From Dipylidium caninum (taxonomy: Eukaryota; Platyhelminthes; Cestoda; Cyclophyllidea; Dipylidiidae), in assembly GCA_017562135.1 (NCBI GenBank), contig QEYB01000654.1:434001-498000 (forward strand): a stretch of DNA of 64,000 bases, given 5' to 3'. A program made the translations under genes and the position numbers. Below, in pieces: positions 1 through 12,700 of the stretch. The notes below the pieces were generated by a model that was not told the DNA's origin, did not search any database, and worked only from the letters and a program-made list of their open reading frames with translations. Position 1 is the stretch's first letter; every line of letters starts with the position of its first letter.

Positions 1-674
1 TTGGTATTTCAGATGGCGATAGCATTTTGTTTGCCGATGGCCAGTTCGTAGAACATTGGCTAATTTTTAAATTGAAATTTCGATTATTACCTAGGTTATA
101 TAAATCGCACATTAATTAATCTAAGGGTTATTGTTTCCGTGGGAAAAGAGAAAACTGAACCACTCCGACTTAGGCATTTCTACTTTCTTCTAACTAGACA
201 TTTAAACTTAGTCCCATCTCAACACACGCTTCAGTCCCCAAAATTTCGTTGAATCTTCTCCATTACTTCTGATCTGCGACAAGTCCAAGGGGAATTTGAG
301 CTTTGTCTCCTATCTGTATATGTATCCTCCATCCATTCATTAACATGCTTCTATTAAAACTGGTAGCAACATCAACAATTTAGACTGTAGGACGCTATTG
401 TAACGTTGCGCCACTAAATCGGGTAGAAGTTTGGTTGAAGATGAATTCACTTATATACTTAAAATCTTCCTCCTCGATCCATTCATCCCCATAAATTCTT
501 TAATTTTTTTGAGCCACAAATATATTCCATAAGCAGAAATTTAATTTATTCACGGAATCGTTTTGATTCTCGTATACGGTTTATAGTTATTCTAACCAAA
601 ATTTGCTAAAAGACAGTTTCTAACCCAGTAAAATTGCGTTGACTATCAAACTAGTCTTTTCTGCGTCAGCTTCA
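1..674. other. Upstream non-coding sequence
   Basis: AT-rich sequence with no convincing exon on either strand. It precedes the first recognised exon of the SENP gene and may hold its promoter, its 5' UTR or further 5' exons. I could not pick a promoter element with confidence. Confidence 0.4.
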
Positions 675-3600
675 ATGTCAGCAGCAAATAGCGCCTCCTC
701 AACGGCCTCTCCGGTTGCGAATGAATGGTGTTCGCGGGTGACAAACACCGCCTACCTCTCATCAGCCTGGCTTTCCGACCTCACCACCTCCGTTGAAGCT
801 TCGTCAGGCCAGCGGAAGAAGGAACGAGCATACTTAGAAAAGAAGATCAGTTTCTGGGAGACTCAGGTGCGTTCGATTGCGCAAAATCACGAAAGGAAAG
901 ACAGGATCATTGCAACTCGTGCTCCTCTTTCTATTGTCAAGAGGAAGATGTCAGAGGAGGCGAAGATCAAGGAATTGGAGCTGCGTCTCTCCTGTCTCTT
1001 GCGAACGCCACCTGTGTTGGAGGATCCCTATCTCAAACCGCAACCCATTCCTCAGGAACTACCCTACAAACGCCCCGTCAAGCCATCTCTCCCGGGTTTG
1101 TCATACATACACTACATTTTCCACTCCAGTTTCTCATTCTCAGCTTTTGAGGTTGAGGCATTTAATGTATTTTCGTTTAGCACCCTAACCGAGAAGCAAC
1201 GCGAAGATATAGTATCAGTTTATGGCTCCATTTCATATATTTGTCATCTCGTCTTCCATTTACGTCATTGGTTTTGATGCTTTTACTGTGAAGTCGTGTT
1301 TTTGAGAAGAGATTTCCTTCTAACTACTCGTGAAATTAGATTCTATCGGTTAAAAGACTTGTAAAATGGCAGGCTTTTCTGTGTTCTCCCTTCTCAGTCA
1401 CAGGCTAAAATAGGTAAAACAGTTTTTTTTGGACTGTAAGTAAATGGGGCTTAAGTCGTGCGTGCCATTTGTCGCTGCGCTTTATTAATTTTTCCGGAGT
1501 TTCAGGATTTTCAGTCTCACTTTGTGACTGGAGTTCGCTCAAAACTATCAGCTTCGATCCGACGCTTCGATCCGACGCTTCTGACGGTTTTTTTTACAGT
1601 GCTTACGGAGTCCCAAAGCGCCGAGGTAATGCGGCGCTTGGCAGAGGGCAATGAGGAGACGGTGATAGTTAACAGCTACCGTCTGGCAATGACCCGTCGG
1701 GAGCTGATCACCCTTACGGGCACCAATTGGCTAAACGACATGGTGATCAACTTCTACCTCCAGATGCTTGCCCACCGCAGTCGCCAGGGCTTCCAGACGG
1801 CCGCGGAGGGGCCGCCTCGGGTGGCCACAATGAACAGCTTCTTCTACCCCAAACTCGTCTCCGGCGCGGGGTACGCAGGTGTGCGCCGATGGACGCGCTC
1901 CATCAATCTCTTTGACTACGACCTCATCCTCGTGCCCATCCATGACCGAACGATACACTGGTGTCTCGTTGTGCGTTACCACCTTCTCCTTACATTACAT
2001 TAAGTGGATGCATTTGCTCCCCCGCCGCCCCACAACATCGTCAATCGTTTTCGTTCTCGTTGCGCGTCCATTCGTACTCCTGTCGTTTTGACGGCGGGAC
2101 CGCTTGTCTCACCTTGGTAATGATGCGCATTCGCACATTCCGCTTATTTGGAGTGGAATCCCACTAAAAGCTGTTTTGTTTGTGATAGACACAGCTGCCG
2201 GAGAGCGAAATGTGTGTTTATATGAGCACTGATGTCATCTTACAGTAAATGTTGAGATCAGGTCGAGTGTTTTGAGGCGATACCGCGTGTCCACCTTGCG
2301 AGAGCCTCATCACTGTCGGAATTGTGGACTGGGCGGTCTCATGCTTGACTTCCTTGCCCGAGTTCATGACTGCGTATTTTGATTCATGGAGACGGAGTTA
2401 GTTGATGCCCTAAGTCAACTCCTCATGTCTCTCGTGTGTCTGTTACCCATTTTCCGTCAGGTCGACATTTCATATGAAATGTAGCTCGTTGGACAGACTC
2501 GCGTCTTATCCCATCGCTGTTGTTGTCTGCTCACAACAAAGCAGTTCGTAGCTTCAAATTCAGATGATTTTTACACATACAAGCCTGCAGTGTTTCTTTA
2601 TTACCCCATGCGATTGCTACTTTGGATATCCGCCGGGGAGGGGGGAGGCAGGTGGTTCTCCCCTCCTGATTTCCCACCCTGTTGCATTCTCTTTAACTGT
2701 CTACTTAATACGAAAATAAGTAGGCATGTATTTTCACCCTCACTACTGTTTTCAACTCCTATGGTTGTGTGTGTGCTTCAGCCTGACCTGCCACCTCTCC
2801 CGTCTAGGGCATTGACCTACGGAAGAAGACCCTCTCCTACTACGACTCCATGGGTGGCACCAACGAGCGCTGTTTGAACGCCCTTTTGTGAGTCTGATGA
2901 TATCCACCTTGCCTCATCGCTGCCTCTAGACTTGGCCTTATTCACTGCATACTCATTTGTTGCATACTCATTTGTTGCGCTGAACTACTCCGGTTAATGT
3001 CCACTAGTTCAAACAGTGTTACGAGGGGTCCTACAAGGTGTGCATTATTGTCTGTAAATGACATAGCGATGTGAACACTCTGAAATTAAGTTGCTCCTCT
3101 TCCTTTCGTATGCATCGAAAATACCCTCTTGATTTACATCTGCATTCATTTGCATGCCTTTCCCCTTTCTTAATCGTTACGTGGTGGGGTTTTCTCACAG
3201 CGTTGCGAGCCTCCTCAGTAGAATGTGGCAATAACCGCTGCAAAGTGCCATTTGGAGGCGAAAGCTGCCCTTCCCATTATGGTGAAATGGCGGTTTCAGG
3301 AATAACATTGGGTCTACAACGTGCCAGTGCTTCGCCGTTTGAAATCTCTTAATTTAATTCAGAAGAATAGGATGCTTTCTTCTGACGAAAACCACTGATT
3401 TCCGTTTACCTCTCCTTTTCTCTAGACACAGAATTATTACTTTGTAAAGAATATTTTTTAGGTCGTCTGAACTGCCACATGCAACACTTCGGTTAAAGTG
3501 AATTGACTTCATATTTTAAAAATATCAGTGTAATCATTTGTCAAAACCATATGCAACTTGATGCGGGTAGAGTCTGCTGAATTCAGGCCACTTGTTATCA

Positions 3601-4892
3601 AAAGGGCGCCTTGTTAGATGATTATCACGGTTAGAAGACGAAATAGACCATTTTTTAATGGCTTTCGTGGTGAGTTTGAGCGTGTGATTGGACGGTCATT
3701 AACCTTACCACCTCCATTTCTTCATAGCCATGCAAAATATTTGCGACAGTCGATTTTTTTAAACCCGAAGTTCCAACTCCCACCTCACAAGCCACTTTTC
3801 CACAGCGTTAGTTTCCTCTGAGAGATGCACATTTTCTCACTTTATTGCAATGCTCATCAGAGGCGCTCTTTTGTGTGGCACCCAACTTTCCAGCATCGAC
3901 TCTCCCATCCATTTAAGTCGAATCTTAAAGAGATCTCCCATGGAGGCCTTATTATCGCTGACTGTTCTCCATCCTCTGTCTAGAAATTACTTGGACTCTG
4001 AGAGTCGGGACAAAATGCAGAAGCCGTTAGATCTCATGTCCACGTGGAGGAAGATAAATACGGGTGTACGTCTTGCCCCCTTAACGCCTGTCCAACTCGC
4101 AGCACCAAGCATTTATTAGCCTGCTTCGTCATCTTCGCTTTCTTTTTTTTTCAGACGTCGGTGCCACAACAGAAAAATGGTTCCGACTGCGGCGTCTTCC
4201 TGTGCACCTACGCCGAGTTCCTCTCCCGTGATGCCGAATTCACCTTCTCCCAGGTGAGACGCTCGCCGACTTTATGGTTACCCATTTCCAACTAAAATGG
4301 CTCTCAGCAATTAGCGGTAGGGATGTTAAGAGCACTTGTGCGTGATTCTAACTACTGCGTAGCCACTTTATTGTTATCATTATTTCTTGTCTGGGATGAT
4401 AGATACGAACCCGCTTTTCCGCTGTGGGACAAGTCGGCTTTGATTGCACTAGACTTGGAGATGAGGCTGTTTGGTACCTTGCTTTTCGCACAAATTGGCA
4501 TGTACGAGTTAACAGGGAGTCATCCACTAACTCGGCACACTCGTACAGTCCTCGGACTGGCTGTGATAACGCCTTACCACTGTGTACTCTGCTAAATGCT
4601 TCCAACAAGTGGTTAGAATAGATCCGATGAAAGCCCACCTTCACCTTAGCACGAGCCGGCTGGGCACACTAACGTTGTGAGTGTCTCGAGCCGGCTGGGC
4701 ACACTAACGTTGTGAGTGTCTCGAGCCGTAAAATAAATACCGGTATTCATACGTAATCGATGGGGTTTTGAAGTTACGGATCGCCGACTGCCTTGTTTGC
4801 AGGAGGACATGCCCGACATTCGGCAGAGGATGGTCTACGAGATCCTCACGCGGCAGCTCCTGACAACAGGAACACAACTGACCGACGTCTGA
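675..4892 (+). CDS. SENP: SENP/Ulp1-family SUMO-specific cysteine protease (SENP1/2-like)
   Basis: Removes SUMO from conjugates and matures SUMO precursors, usually in the nucleus or at its envelope. Six exons join in phase: 675-1095, 1600-1970, 2808-2887, 3984-4065, 4155-4253 and 4803-4892, giving 380 residues. The peptidase C48 domain is shown by LTGTNWLNDMVINFY, then the catalytic triad His260 (TIHWCLV), Asp277 (YYDSMGG) and Cys330 (GSDCGVF), with the oxyanion-hole Gln in PQQKNGSDC. The last exon ends RMVYEILTRQLL, as SENP1/2 proteins do. The N-terminal part (residues 1-140) is shorter than in vertebrate SENP1 and has a charged helical segment; the first ATG, at 675, is only the best choice and a further 5' exon may exist. 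All introns are GT-AG. The triad is intact, so it should be active. The next gene, an H2A, is convergent. Confidence 0.9.
4652..4730. repeat. 35-bp tandem repeat, 2.2 copies
   Basis: The unit begins CGAGCCGGCTGGGCACAC and starts at 4652, 4687 and (partial) 4722. The first two copies look identical. It lies in the last SENP intron, about 70 bp before the acceptor of the final exon. The identity suggests a recent duplication. Confidence 0.9.
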
Positions 4893-5261
4893 CACGGCAT
4901 CCCTCCCCACTCCGTCCCACCTTTCTACCCGTTGCTCCATTGCGGCCTCATTTTATAGTCTAATGTATTTTTCAGTTGACCACGATCTTAAACGGAGGAG
5001 GATGAGAAGGCGCGAATAGTATAGAGAGTAAATTCAATAAGTCATATTATGCCTAGTTGAAGAGAACAAAGAGAATACATTATTGTCAAGAGAAAAGCCT
5101 AAAGGAGCGAATTTAACACAGGCAAAAACGCACAAAACCGTACGCTGTAAAAAAAGCTGGTGATGAAATAGATAAGGAGTGAAATAAGTGGATGGATCAA
5201 GTGTACAATGGTAAGTAGGGCGCATGGAACTGAAAAAGATAGCGGGAAGAGGGAGTGGCGC
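4893..5261. other. Convergent 3' region between SENP and H2A
   Basis: The two genes end towards each other here. I see no extra exon. No canonical AATAAA is evident on either strand; an AATAAG on the plus strand near 5036 is the nearest variant. Confidence 0.45.
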
Positions 5262-5936
5262 TTAGGAACTGCTGGCCAACCCACTGGAGGCGGTGCCAGC
5301 AGCCGTGGCGGCGCTGGTGGGGGCTCGTACCGAGGCCGAGGGCGCAGTGGCGGCATTGGCGACGGGCAACGGATTTAAAACTGTGCCGCTGGGGATCGCA
5401 GTTGCGACGGAGTCAGGGTAGGATTTCCGTTTTAGTAATGAGGGGTGGATGCAGGGCAGCACGCCACCGTAGGAGATGTGAACGTTTTTCAGGAGTTCGT
5501 TCAGTTCTGCGTCGTTTCTTACACCCAGCATGATGTGTCGAGGAGTTATTGTCTTTCTGTAAGCCGATAAGAAAACTGTCTAAAGGAGAATGTAGTGTGT
5601 GCGCATAAGCCTAGCAAGACTAGTAGCAGCTAAGCGAAAAACTGGAGGGAGGCGGAGAGGGTGTGCCGCAAATAAACTATGAACGGAAGGGGTGGCTGAC
5701 CTCTTATTGGCTTTGGCAGCGTTTCCGGAGAGCTCGTTTACCTCGGCCACAAGATATTCAATCACTGCGGAAAGGTAGACGGATGCAGCAGTGGACGTAC
5801 GACGGGCGTACCTACCCAATTTAAGGTACCGGTGAACTCGACCAACAGGCATGACTAATCCAGCCCTAGCGGACTTGGTGTGCTTTTTTCCACCGGCGGG
5901 CTTCCTCGCTTTGCCTCTGCCTGACATAATGGACAC
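5262..5936 (-). CDS. H2A: Divergent histone H2A with an extended C-terminal tail, two exons
   Basis: Core nucleosome subunit, pairing with H2B. Exon 1 is 5701-5936 and exon 2 is 5262-5556, split by a GT-AG intron within the Lys/Arg segment after the alpha-2 helix. This gives 176 residues, or 173 if the second ATG (5927, [14 protein letters not shown]) is used, which fits H2A N-termini better. The fold is clear: [50 protein letters not shown] and [12 protein letters not shown]. It is not a standard copy. The L1 loop differs, the acidic-patch NDEEL is NDAEL, and about 55 extra Ala/Ser/Pro/Val-rich residues follow the docking domain. There is no C-terminal SQ-E/D motif, so it is not H2A.X-like, and no macro domain. 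The intron suggests a replication-independent variant. It is divergent from ACLY. Confidence 0.85.
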
Positions 5937-6740
5937 AGATAGGCGAACAAAAAATGGGCAAAGCCGAACCGAAACGCCCGGGTGCTCTTACGACATAGAA
6001 TAAAACAATTTGAGATTATGCGAAAAGAAGTAATTACTTAGCAGTGAATAATAAATTACAATTTACGGGAAGATGAGTGGTAGACTTTGCAGTAAAGGGA
6101 AGTGGGGCCAGACAAAGGTGTTACAGATTATAATAGATTACATAAATTCTTGTTGAAACTCATGTGATAAACATCGAATACTGACATGAGAATGAAATGG
6201 GAAAGTTTTAAGAAGATTGATCAACTTGGAGTAAGTAGAGTAACTCGTTTTTAACTAACGCAGAAAGATAAAGAGGTCCCCTCTCAAAACAGGAACCAAT
6301 CCAACCCAAAAAACTGTCAATTCGGGAAAAGGACGAGATAATACTTAAGTTCTTGGACAATATGGCGCAGCTAAAACGTATTTTTAACAATGAAATAAAC
6401 ATTAAAGTTTGATAGAGCCTTTGCTTTGCAGATATTTTTGCAGATCGTAGAGTCCAATATACTTTTTACTTTACATTTAATGACGGTCTCAGTGCCATGT
6501 CGAAGCATGCTTTTCTGTTTAAAGCTAAGACCAATGTCCAAACCCCGCTCATCTACGCCTCCAGTATAAAACTTCAATCACTATCTGAATTCACATACAA
6601 AAACTTGTGACCAGGCGATTATCAACTGTTATTTGCTTCTGGACTTTAATCAAACGCTTGTTTATTGGCGTCTTCTAGGCCGCCCTGCTGGAGGGTGTTC
6701 GGTTGTCTCTTCCCTTGCCATTTTGGCTCTGCGTCGATCG
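5937..6740. promoter_or_regulatory. Intergenic region between divergent H2A and ACLY
   Basis: About 800 bp separate the H2A start (minus strand) from the chosen ACLY start (plus strand). The frame upstream of the ACLY ATG stays open back to about 6633, so the ACLY N-terminus could be longer or this could be 5' UTR. The region probably holds promoters for both genes. Individual elements cannot be assigned by eye. Confidence 0.5.
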
Positions 6741-9700
6741 ATGTCTGTGAGGGCGATCAATGAGATCTCTGCCAAGAGGCTTATTTACAAATCGATTCAT
6801 TGGGAACTCGATGGCCGCTCAGTATTAATTAAAAAAGAGCAAGATTTGGACGAGGCTTTGCAGCAGCACTCTTGGCTCAAGACGCACAAATTAGTCTGCA
6901 AACCAGATGTGTTAGTTAAAAGACGCGGGAAACTGGGACTTCTTGCTGTTGACGTTTCTTTTGAAGACGCCCGTAAGTGGATCCTTGAAAGACTGGACAA
7001 ATCCATCTCAGTGAGTTTTGATTTAGTTCTATCGAACTTTAAAAACTGCGATACATTCAACACATCATTCGTCAAATTATCCGTGTACATGTATGCACAC
7101 CTACGTATAAACATGTATACATATAAGCTATATATATATACGTTGCGTTTACATTCATGGTTCAAAGTATAATCGTTAATGTTTTTTTTGTGCAAATTGG
7201 TCTTTGCGATGACTATTTTTTTCCATAATGACAGATTATCATTCTCATGAATTTAGGTGAATCGCTTGTGTTTACTTTCTGCGCCACATTTCTGTATTGA
7301 TTTATAACTTAAAGGGATTTGAAAATTTCGCCTTGTACTAATATGAAACAATATGTGTCGTCAATTTGTGATTGAAATATCTAATGCTGTTCTTCTCATT
7401 CCATGGTTATCGCCGAAAAAAGTATCAACTCTTACTGGTTCTGACTTTGATTCATTCACTAATATTACTGTATCAAACCAGACTTTTTGATAGCACTAAA
7501 GCCGTCTTTGTTATTCGTTTTTTCTACATTGTGACAACATATTTAGGTCTTTTGCTGATTAATATCAGTTAACACGGTATTGTAAAAATTATCATGTTTT
7601 GCTAAAGCATTCGTATTATATTTTTCAGTGGTGCACTCTCTGTCATTGCTGCGCTTCCGATTTGCAATTCCCAAATCCGTTTTATGCTAAGTTGAATGTC
7701 GGGAAAGTTTTTGTATTAGATTTGGATGTTGCAGTTTTCCTTCTCTGCGTTTACACTTTTACTCGAATCGGAAAGAACCAGTGTAATTTGTAGGAAAAAT
7801 CATTATAATGAAAGATTATAACAGTTTTCATTTGGTACGTCGTAATCATTTTTGGAACGATGGCTTCTCGACTCCTTAAAGAAGATGATGTCAACTTTAA
7901 ACTTAGTTTCTGTGCCTTTGAGATGAATTCAGATTGATAAATCAGTTATTCTAGCTACTTTGACATCGTTTTTCATTTTTCAATAGTTTTTGATAATCTT
8001 TTAAGACACTAAGGAATGAGGGACAAGTTAGGTGAAAGAAAGACGGTAGTTTGACCATCCCTTATGAGTTCAACGTACTGTGAATGTACACGTTTACAGA
8101 CCCTCACAAGTTTTAACGAGTTTCTCTGGCGAGGTATGCCTTAGTCGTTTGTTTTTTTTTTTTTTTGTCGCTTTACGAATTTGAACAGGGTCTTTTACTA
8201 ATACATTTTGACAATTAAATTTTTTTCAACAATTTCAAATGAATTATAACTTTGTAATCCTTTTTTCTTAACCTTTTAACGAATAAGGTCAAGCGGGGAT
8301 CACGTTATACCTGACCAGTCTGCAATTTATTTTTGAGTAGATGATGGCATTCCATTGGATGTTTTCTGAATAAAGTACCAAAACTTTGCGAAATCCTAGG
8401 ATTCGTAAATTTACACTTAAGTCCGCCATGCACGTTTTTTGCTATGCTCGCATTTTCAACGTTTGATGCTAATTTACCCTCATGTCGGTCAACCCAACGT
8501 TAAAAAATTCGTGTTTTGCGTCGATAAACAGATAAGGAATACTTAAGTGATTTACGTTACATGGTAGGTTGTGCATCAGTTTCAATTGTTATCCAATTTT
8601 TTTAAAGATCGGTTCAAAAGCTGGCGTTCTCAATCGATTCCTCATCGAACCCTTCATTCCACATCTACCGGTGAGATATACTCTTATTGCTCTTATTTGA
8701 TTAGGTCATTCCTCTCTACAATCATGACGGTTTTCTCAGTGTACTGGTCATTTTGCTTAATTTTGTGCTAAACTTTCATGTCCAAGGCTTGTCTCAAAGC
8801 AGACTATTTAGCAGTGAACATTGTCTCACTTCCCTGCATTTATTAGAACGGTTTCTCCAGTTCCACCTCGACAATACCAGCCTTCTAAGTTGCCTTACTC
8901 CATCATTGGAAAGCGCCTGTGAGCGCATAGTTAATATATGATTGCAATTTGAGATTTCTTACAAAAGTGTAACAGATCTGTACTAGGAGGATGTTTCCAT
9001 TTACAAGGTCATTCGTTGGTCTTCTTCAAAGCCTCGCCTTAGTTGCTATTTCTCCTCGTTGACAGCGCGTGTAAGCCTGAAGGCATTGCGAGGCGCAGGA
9101 GGTTGTGGAGCTAAGGTGGCCTCTATGACTTGAGTGAGACAATGACAGTCTTTAATTATTGTTTGTTACAGGAAGAAGAGCATTACTTGTGTATTTACAC
9201 CCAGAAGGATGGCGACTTGATCCTCTTCTGCGCTGAGGGCGGCGTCGACGTAGGCGATGTTGATTCCAAGGTGAGTGAAGGCCTCTTCCGCTCTCTAACC
9301 TTTCTGAGTGCAAGCGAACGTTATTCCACGCCCGAGTATTAAGAGTACTCTCAGTCTTGGCTTTAGCACCTCGCTGTTGGCATTATTACGAAGAATTCTG
9401 AAGTGGCTACTTTCCTCTGCACACATGCAGAAGTGCAGTGGACCTTACCTCTAAATTGTAGTGAATTTTGCAACATGAATCCCCAAGGTCGACATGAGGA
9501 AGAAGTTTTTCCGTCACAGTTTATGGCATGGGGACTCAAAGTCCCTTAAATTTGCATCTTTTGCCTTTCAAGCAACCGTGTTTACCTCACTCAGGGTAAT
9601 AATTTGTCCCAGACTACCGGGAGGCTTTAATTTGTGTTTCTACCTCTTCTTTTGCCTGCCAATCCAACGCCGCCCCCTTGTTGTTGTGGGTGCGTGTGAC

Positions 9701-12700
9701 ATGCTCTAACGTCGTCTACCCGAGGTACTTTGGCCCCCTCACATTGTGATAAGCGTGTCTGGCACACTTCCGCCACCTCTCGACTAATTCTACAATGCAC
9801 TGGGATGTTTTCATTCTTCTTAAAGTGCAGCAAACGCTCTGACACCCTTCTCAATCTCTCCTCACTCCCGATTGTGAAGGCTGTTGTCTGAAGCACGACT
9901 TCCCTTTACCCACATTATCCATCTACAAGTTTTTCTTCGGCTATTCTCTACGCTTTCGGCTCGGAAGGAGACTCGTTTTTTGTGGTGGATCATTACAAAA
10001 ACGCGAGTAGGGGAGATAATTTCTAATGGGAAGCCTCCAGCCTTACGTCCGAGACCTGGCTAATCAGTCCGGTGGTCAGTCGAATGAATGGGACATTCTG
10101 TGCAATCCTTTTGGATTAAGTTTGTGGCAATCTGAGCCTCCGCATGTTGTGCACTGGCGCTCTTCCCACTTCCTCCGGCATGCATCAGTCGAGGGAGATT
10201 TACGTGTCGCCTGAGACAGCCTTGTGGACCCCCAAACAACACCGAGGCGACTTACTTTTTCCCGGACGTCTTGACAAAACACCAGGGACAAAAAGACATC
10301 GGACTAAGATTTTACTTGGTGAAATAGCTGTTTTTGTTTTCGTAAATGAACGGTGTGTTTGGGAAGAGGATGAGGCAGCTTGAAGAGAGAAAAACTTCAC
10401 AAAGTCGAGTCCTGAGAGGCGCTAAATCGGTATAGAAGAGAAGCTGTAGCCACTGACAACCCCGTCCGGAGCTGTGCAACCCCGTCACGGACATTTTTTC
10501 GCCCAACATCGAGAGTGGAGCGGTTAATTTTGCCCGGGCCGAAAGATAAATTGCCTCCACCCAAGTGTACACTCTCACGTGCCCAGAAAAGCTTTAAGCC
10601 AAGTCTGGTCCGCTGGCGACAACGCCGGCCACCGTAGTTTCTCCACTGCGACTTCCTTTCTCGCGTCTTCTTTCCCGATTCGTGGTGAATGCTGATGTGG
10701 CTTCCACGTCACCATGGTGTGGAGTTCTAAACACGAGTGCCACCAGCGCTTTTGTGTATGTTTCCTTTTCCTATCACACAAAACAAGTCGTGGAGCCAAT
10801 TCTCACCCGTCTCTTTTCCTCCCGATAAAAATGAGGATCAAAAATAGACCAGACCCCATTTTCCTCTTTCCACAGTTTACTTCGGGCCACATGAGGCAAC
10901 GTGTAATATTTTCACCTTTTTTCGCCTTTTCACCTCCTCGTCTCGGCTTTTTCCCCCGCAAATCCTCCACTCCTGGTCGAGCATTGGTGTTTTTTTTCCT
11001 CCTCGACGTCTTGATCCGCTGAGGAGGTGCCCACCCAGGCCTCCTCCCTCCATGTCCTGGCGTCCGACCTCGCATCCTCTGTGGACGTTGCCTCGGTGGT
11101 CAGGTCCACGACAACCTCGTTGGCAATTCACTCGTTTGTCGTCACCTTTTTGTGCCGGAGGAGGTCGTCTCATCATTGGCGGCGGTGTCGCCCTTAATTA
11201 AATTCTAATGAAATACAGTCGTTTCTTCTACAGTATAATTTATGCCTCGAGGCTTTTATCTTGAGGTGATGTCTCGTCTCTTCCACATCCTTCACTCCGC
11301 AGAGCCTCAATTTTGTTTAGATTGGGCGGAGCGATGAGAACCAATGGGGAGGGGCAAATTTTCCGCTCTTCAAAAGGAAAAAGCAAATAGAAAAGTTGAT
11401 GTGAAGGCATGTTTTTCCTTTTCCTCTAGGCTAAGCGTTTTCTCATCACGAATGAGATGCTGGAGTCCTCGGATGAGACGTCTTTGGCTAATCAGTTAAT
11501 CCACGGCGGTTTGTTGGACGATCTGTGGGATGTCTCCAAGCAAACGTGAGTTTCTCCGCATTGGGCATTTGCTTGTAGCCTTATTTGCCACACCATTTCC
11601 CTTCCATCGCTTCATTTGACGTGCATAAATTGGCACACACACACCCACACAAACATTCTCTGCCGACCTCATCCTCCTCCTCCTCCTCCTCCTTGCACAG
11701 ATTCGTGGCGAACTTCATCGCCGAGTTGCATCGGACCTTCGCCCATTTGCACATCAGCTACGTGGAAATCAACCCGCTGGTAGTTTGTGCTGACTCACAC
11801 GGCCAGCCGCAAGTCCACATTCTCGACGTTGCGGCCAAGGTCGACCAATGCGCTGAGCACCTCTTCTCCGCGTCCCACGAGTGGTCGCCCAACGGCCAAC
11901 CAATCACCTTCCCGCCTCCGTTCGGCCAAGTTCTCACTCCTTCGGTGGGTGCTCTATCCCCGCAACCTCTCAGTTGCATGCCGTTAGACACTTGACACTT
12001 TTGACAGTGACACGATTAATTTGTAGGAGTACGCGAGAGGCGATTTGTGAGGTGATTACTGCAGATCCCAAGGTTTAAGTTACACAACCACACGAAATGT
12101 GGAATGAGCGAGCGTTGTTTACAAATTGGATTACAGCATTTAATGACTCCTGGCATGTCAACGTGATTGCCGAGGGGAAAACGTGCAATCTGGTTGGGGG
12201 GGGGTACGACTGTCCTGCTTGTCTGTTTCCTCCTTCCACCCCCGTGAGGAGTGATGGCTCCGTGCCGGGAGGTTGAATGACGGACAGGCGAACTCACCTT
12301 TACACTTCCGAGTGTGTCCATTCAAAACGCCTTCCACTCAGAAGGCTTTTGAAGGTCTCCTTGGAGAATGGGAGTGCAAAAAAGAACACTTCAAGGAGCA
12401 CTGCTTGAATCACACTTTTTCGGTTTCCTTCCTTCGCCCTCCTCTGGCGAGGGGTCGATGTTATCCGCCTTCCCATGAGCAGCTTCTTAACCCTCTGTGA
12501 AGAAACGTCTAATCCGCGAACTGGTGGGGGAGGAATGCGTTGTGCATGTTGTTATTGGCTACCTCTTTCTTGGAATCAATCTTGAATGTCACATTTCGCT
12601 TGTCTTAAGCGCAAATCTTTAGAGAAATCCTCAAAAAGGCCTTCATTTTCTTTAACGAGCTCATTTTTCACCACTTATGGCTATTTTTTTTTTATAAAAA

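Noticed and set aside
1551..1580. 13-bp direct repeat GCTTCGATCCGAC in SENP intron 1
   Set aside because: Two short copies beside the acceptor are a minor slippage product with no likely function.
6633..6740. Longer ACLY N-terminus from an upstream ATG at 6633
   Set aside because: The extra 36 residues have no counterpart in ACLY. The ATG at 6741 gives the expected N-terminal length.
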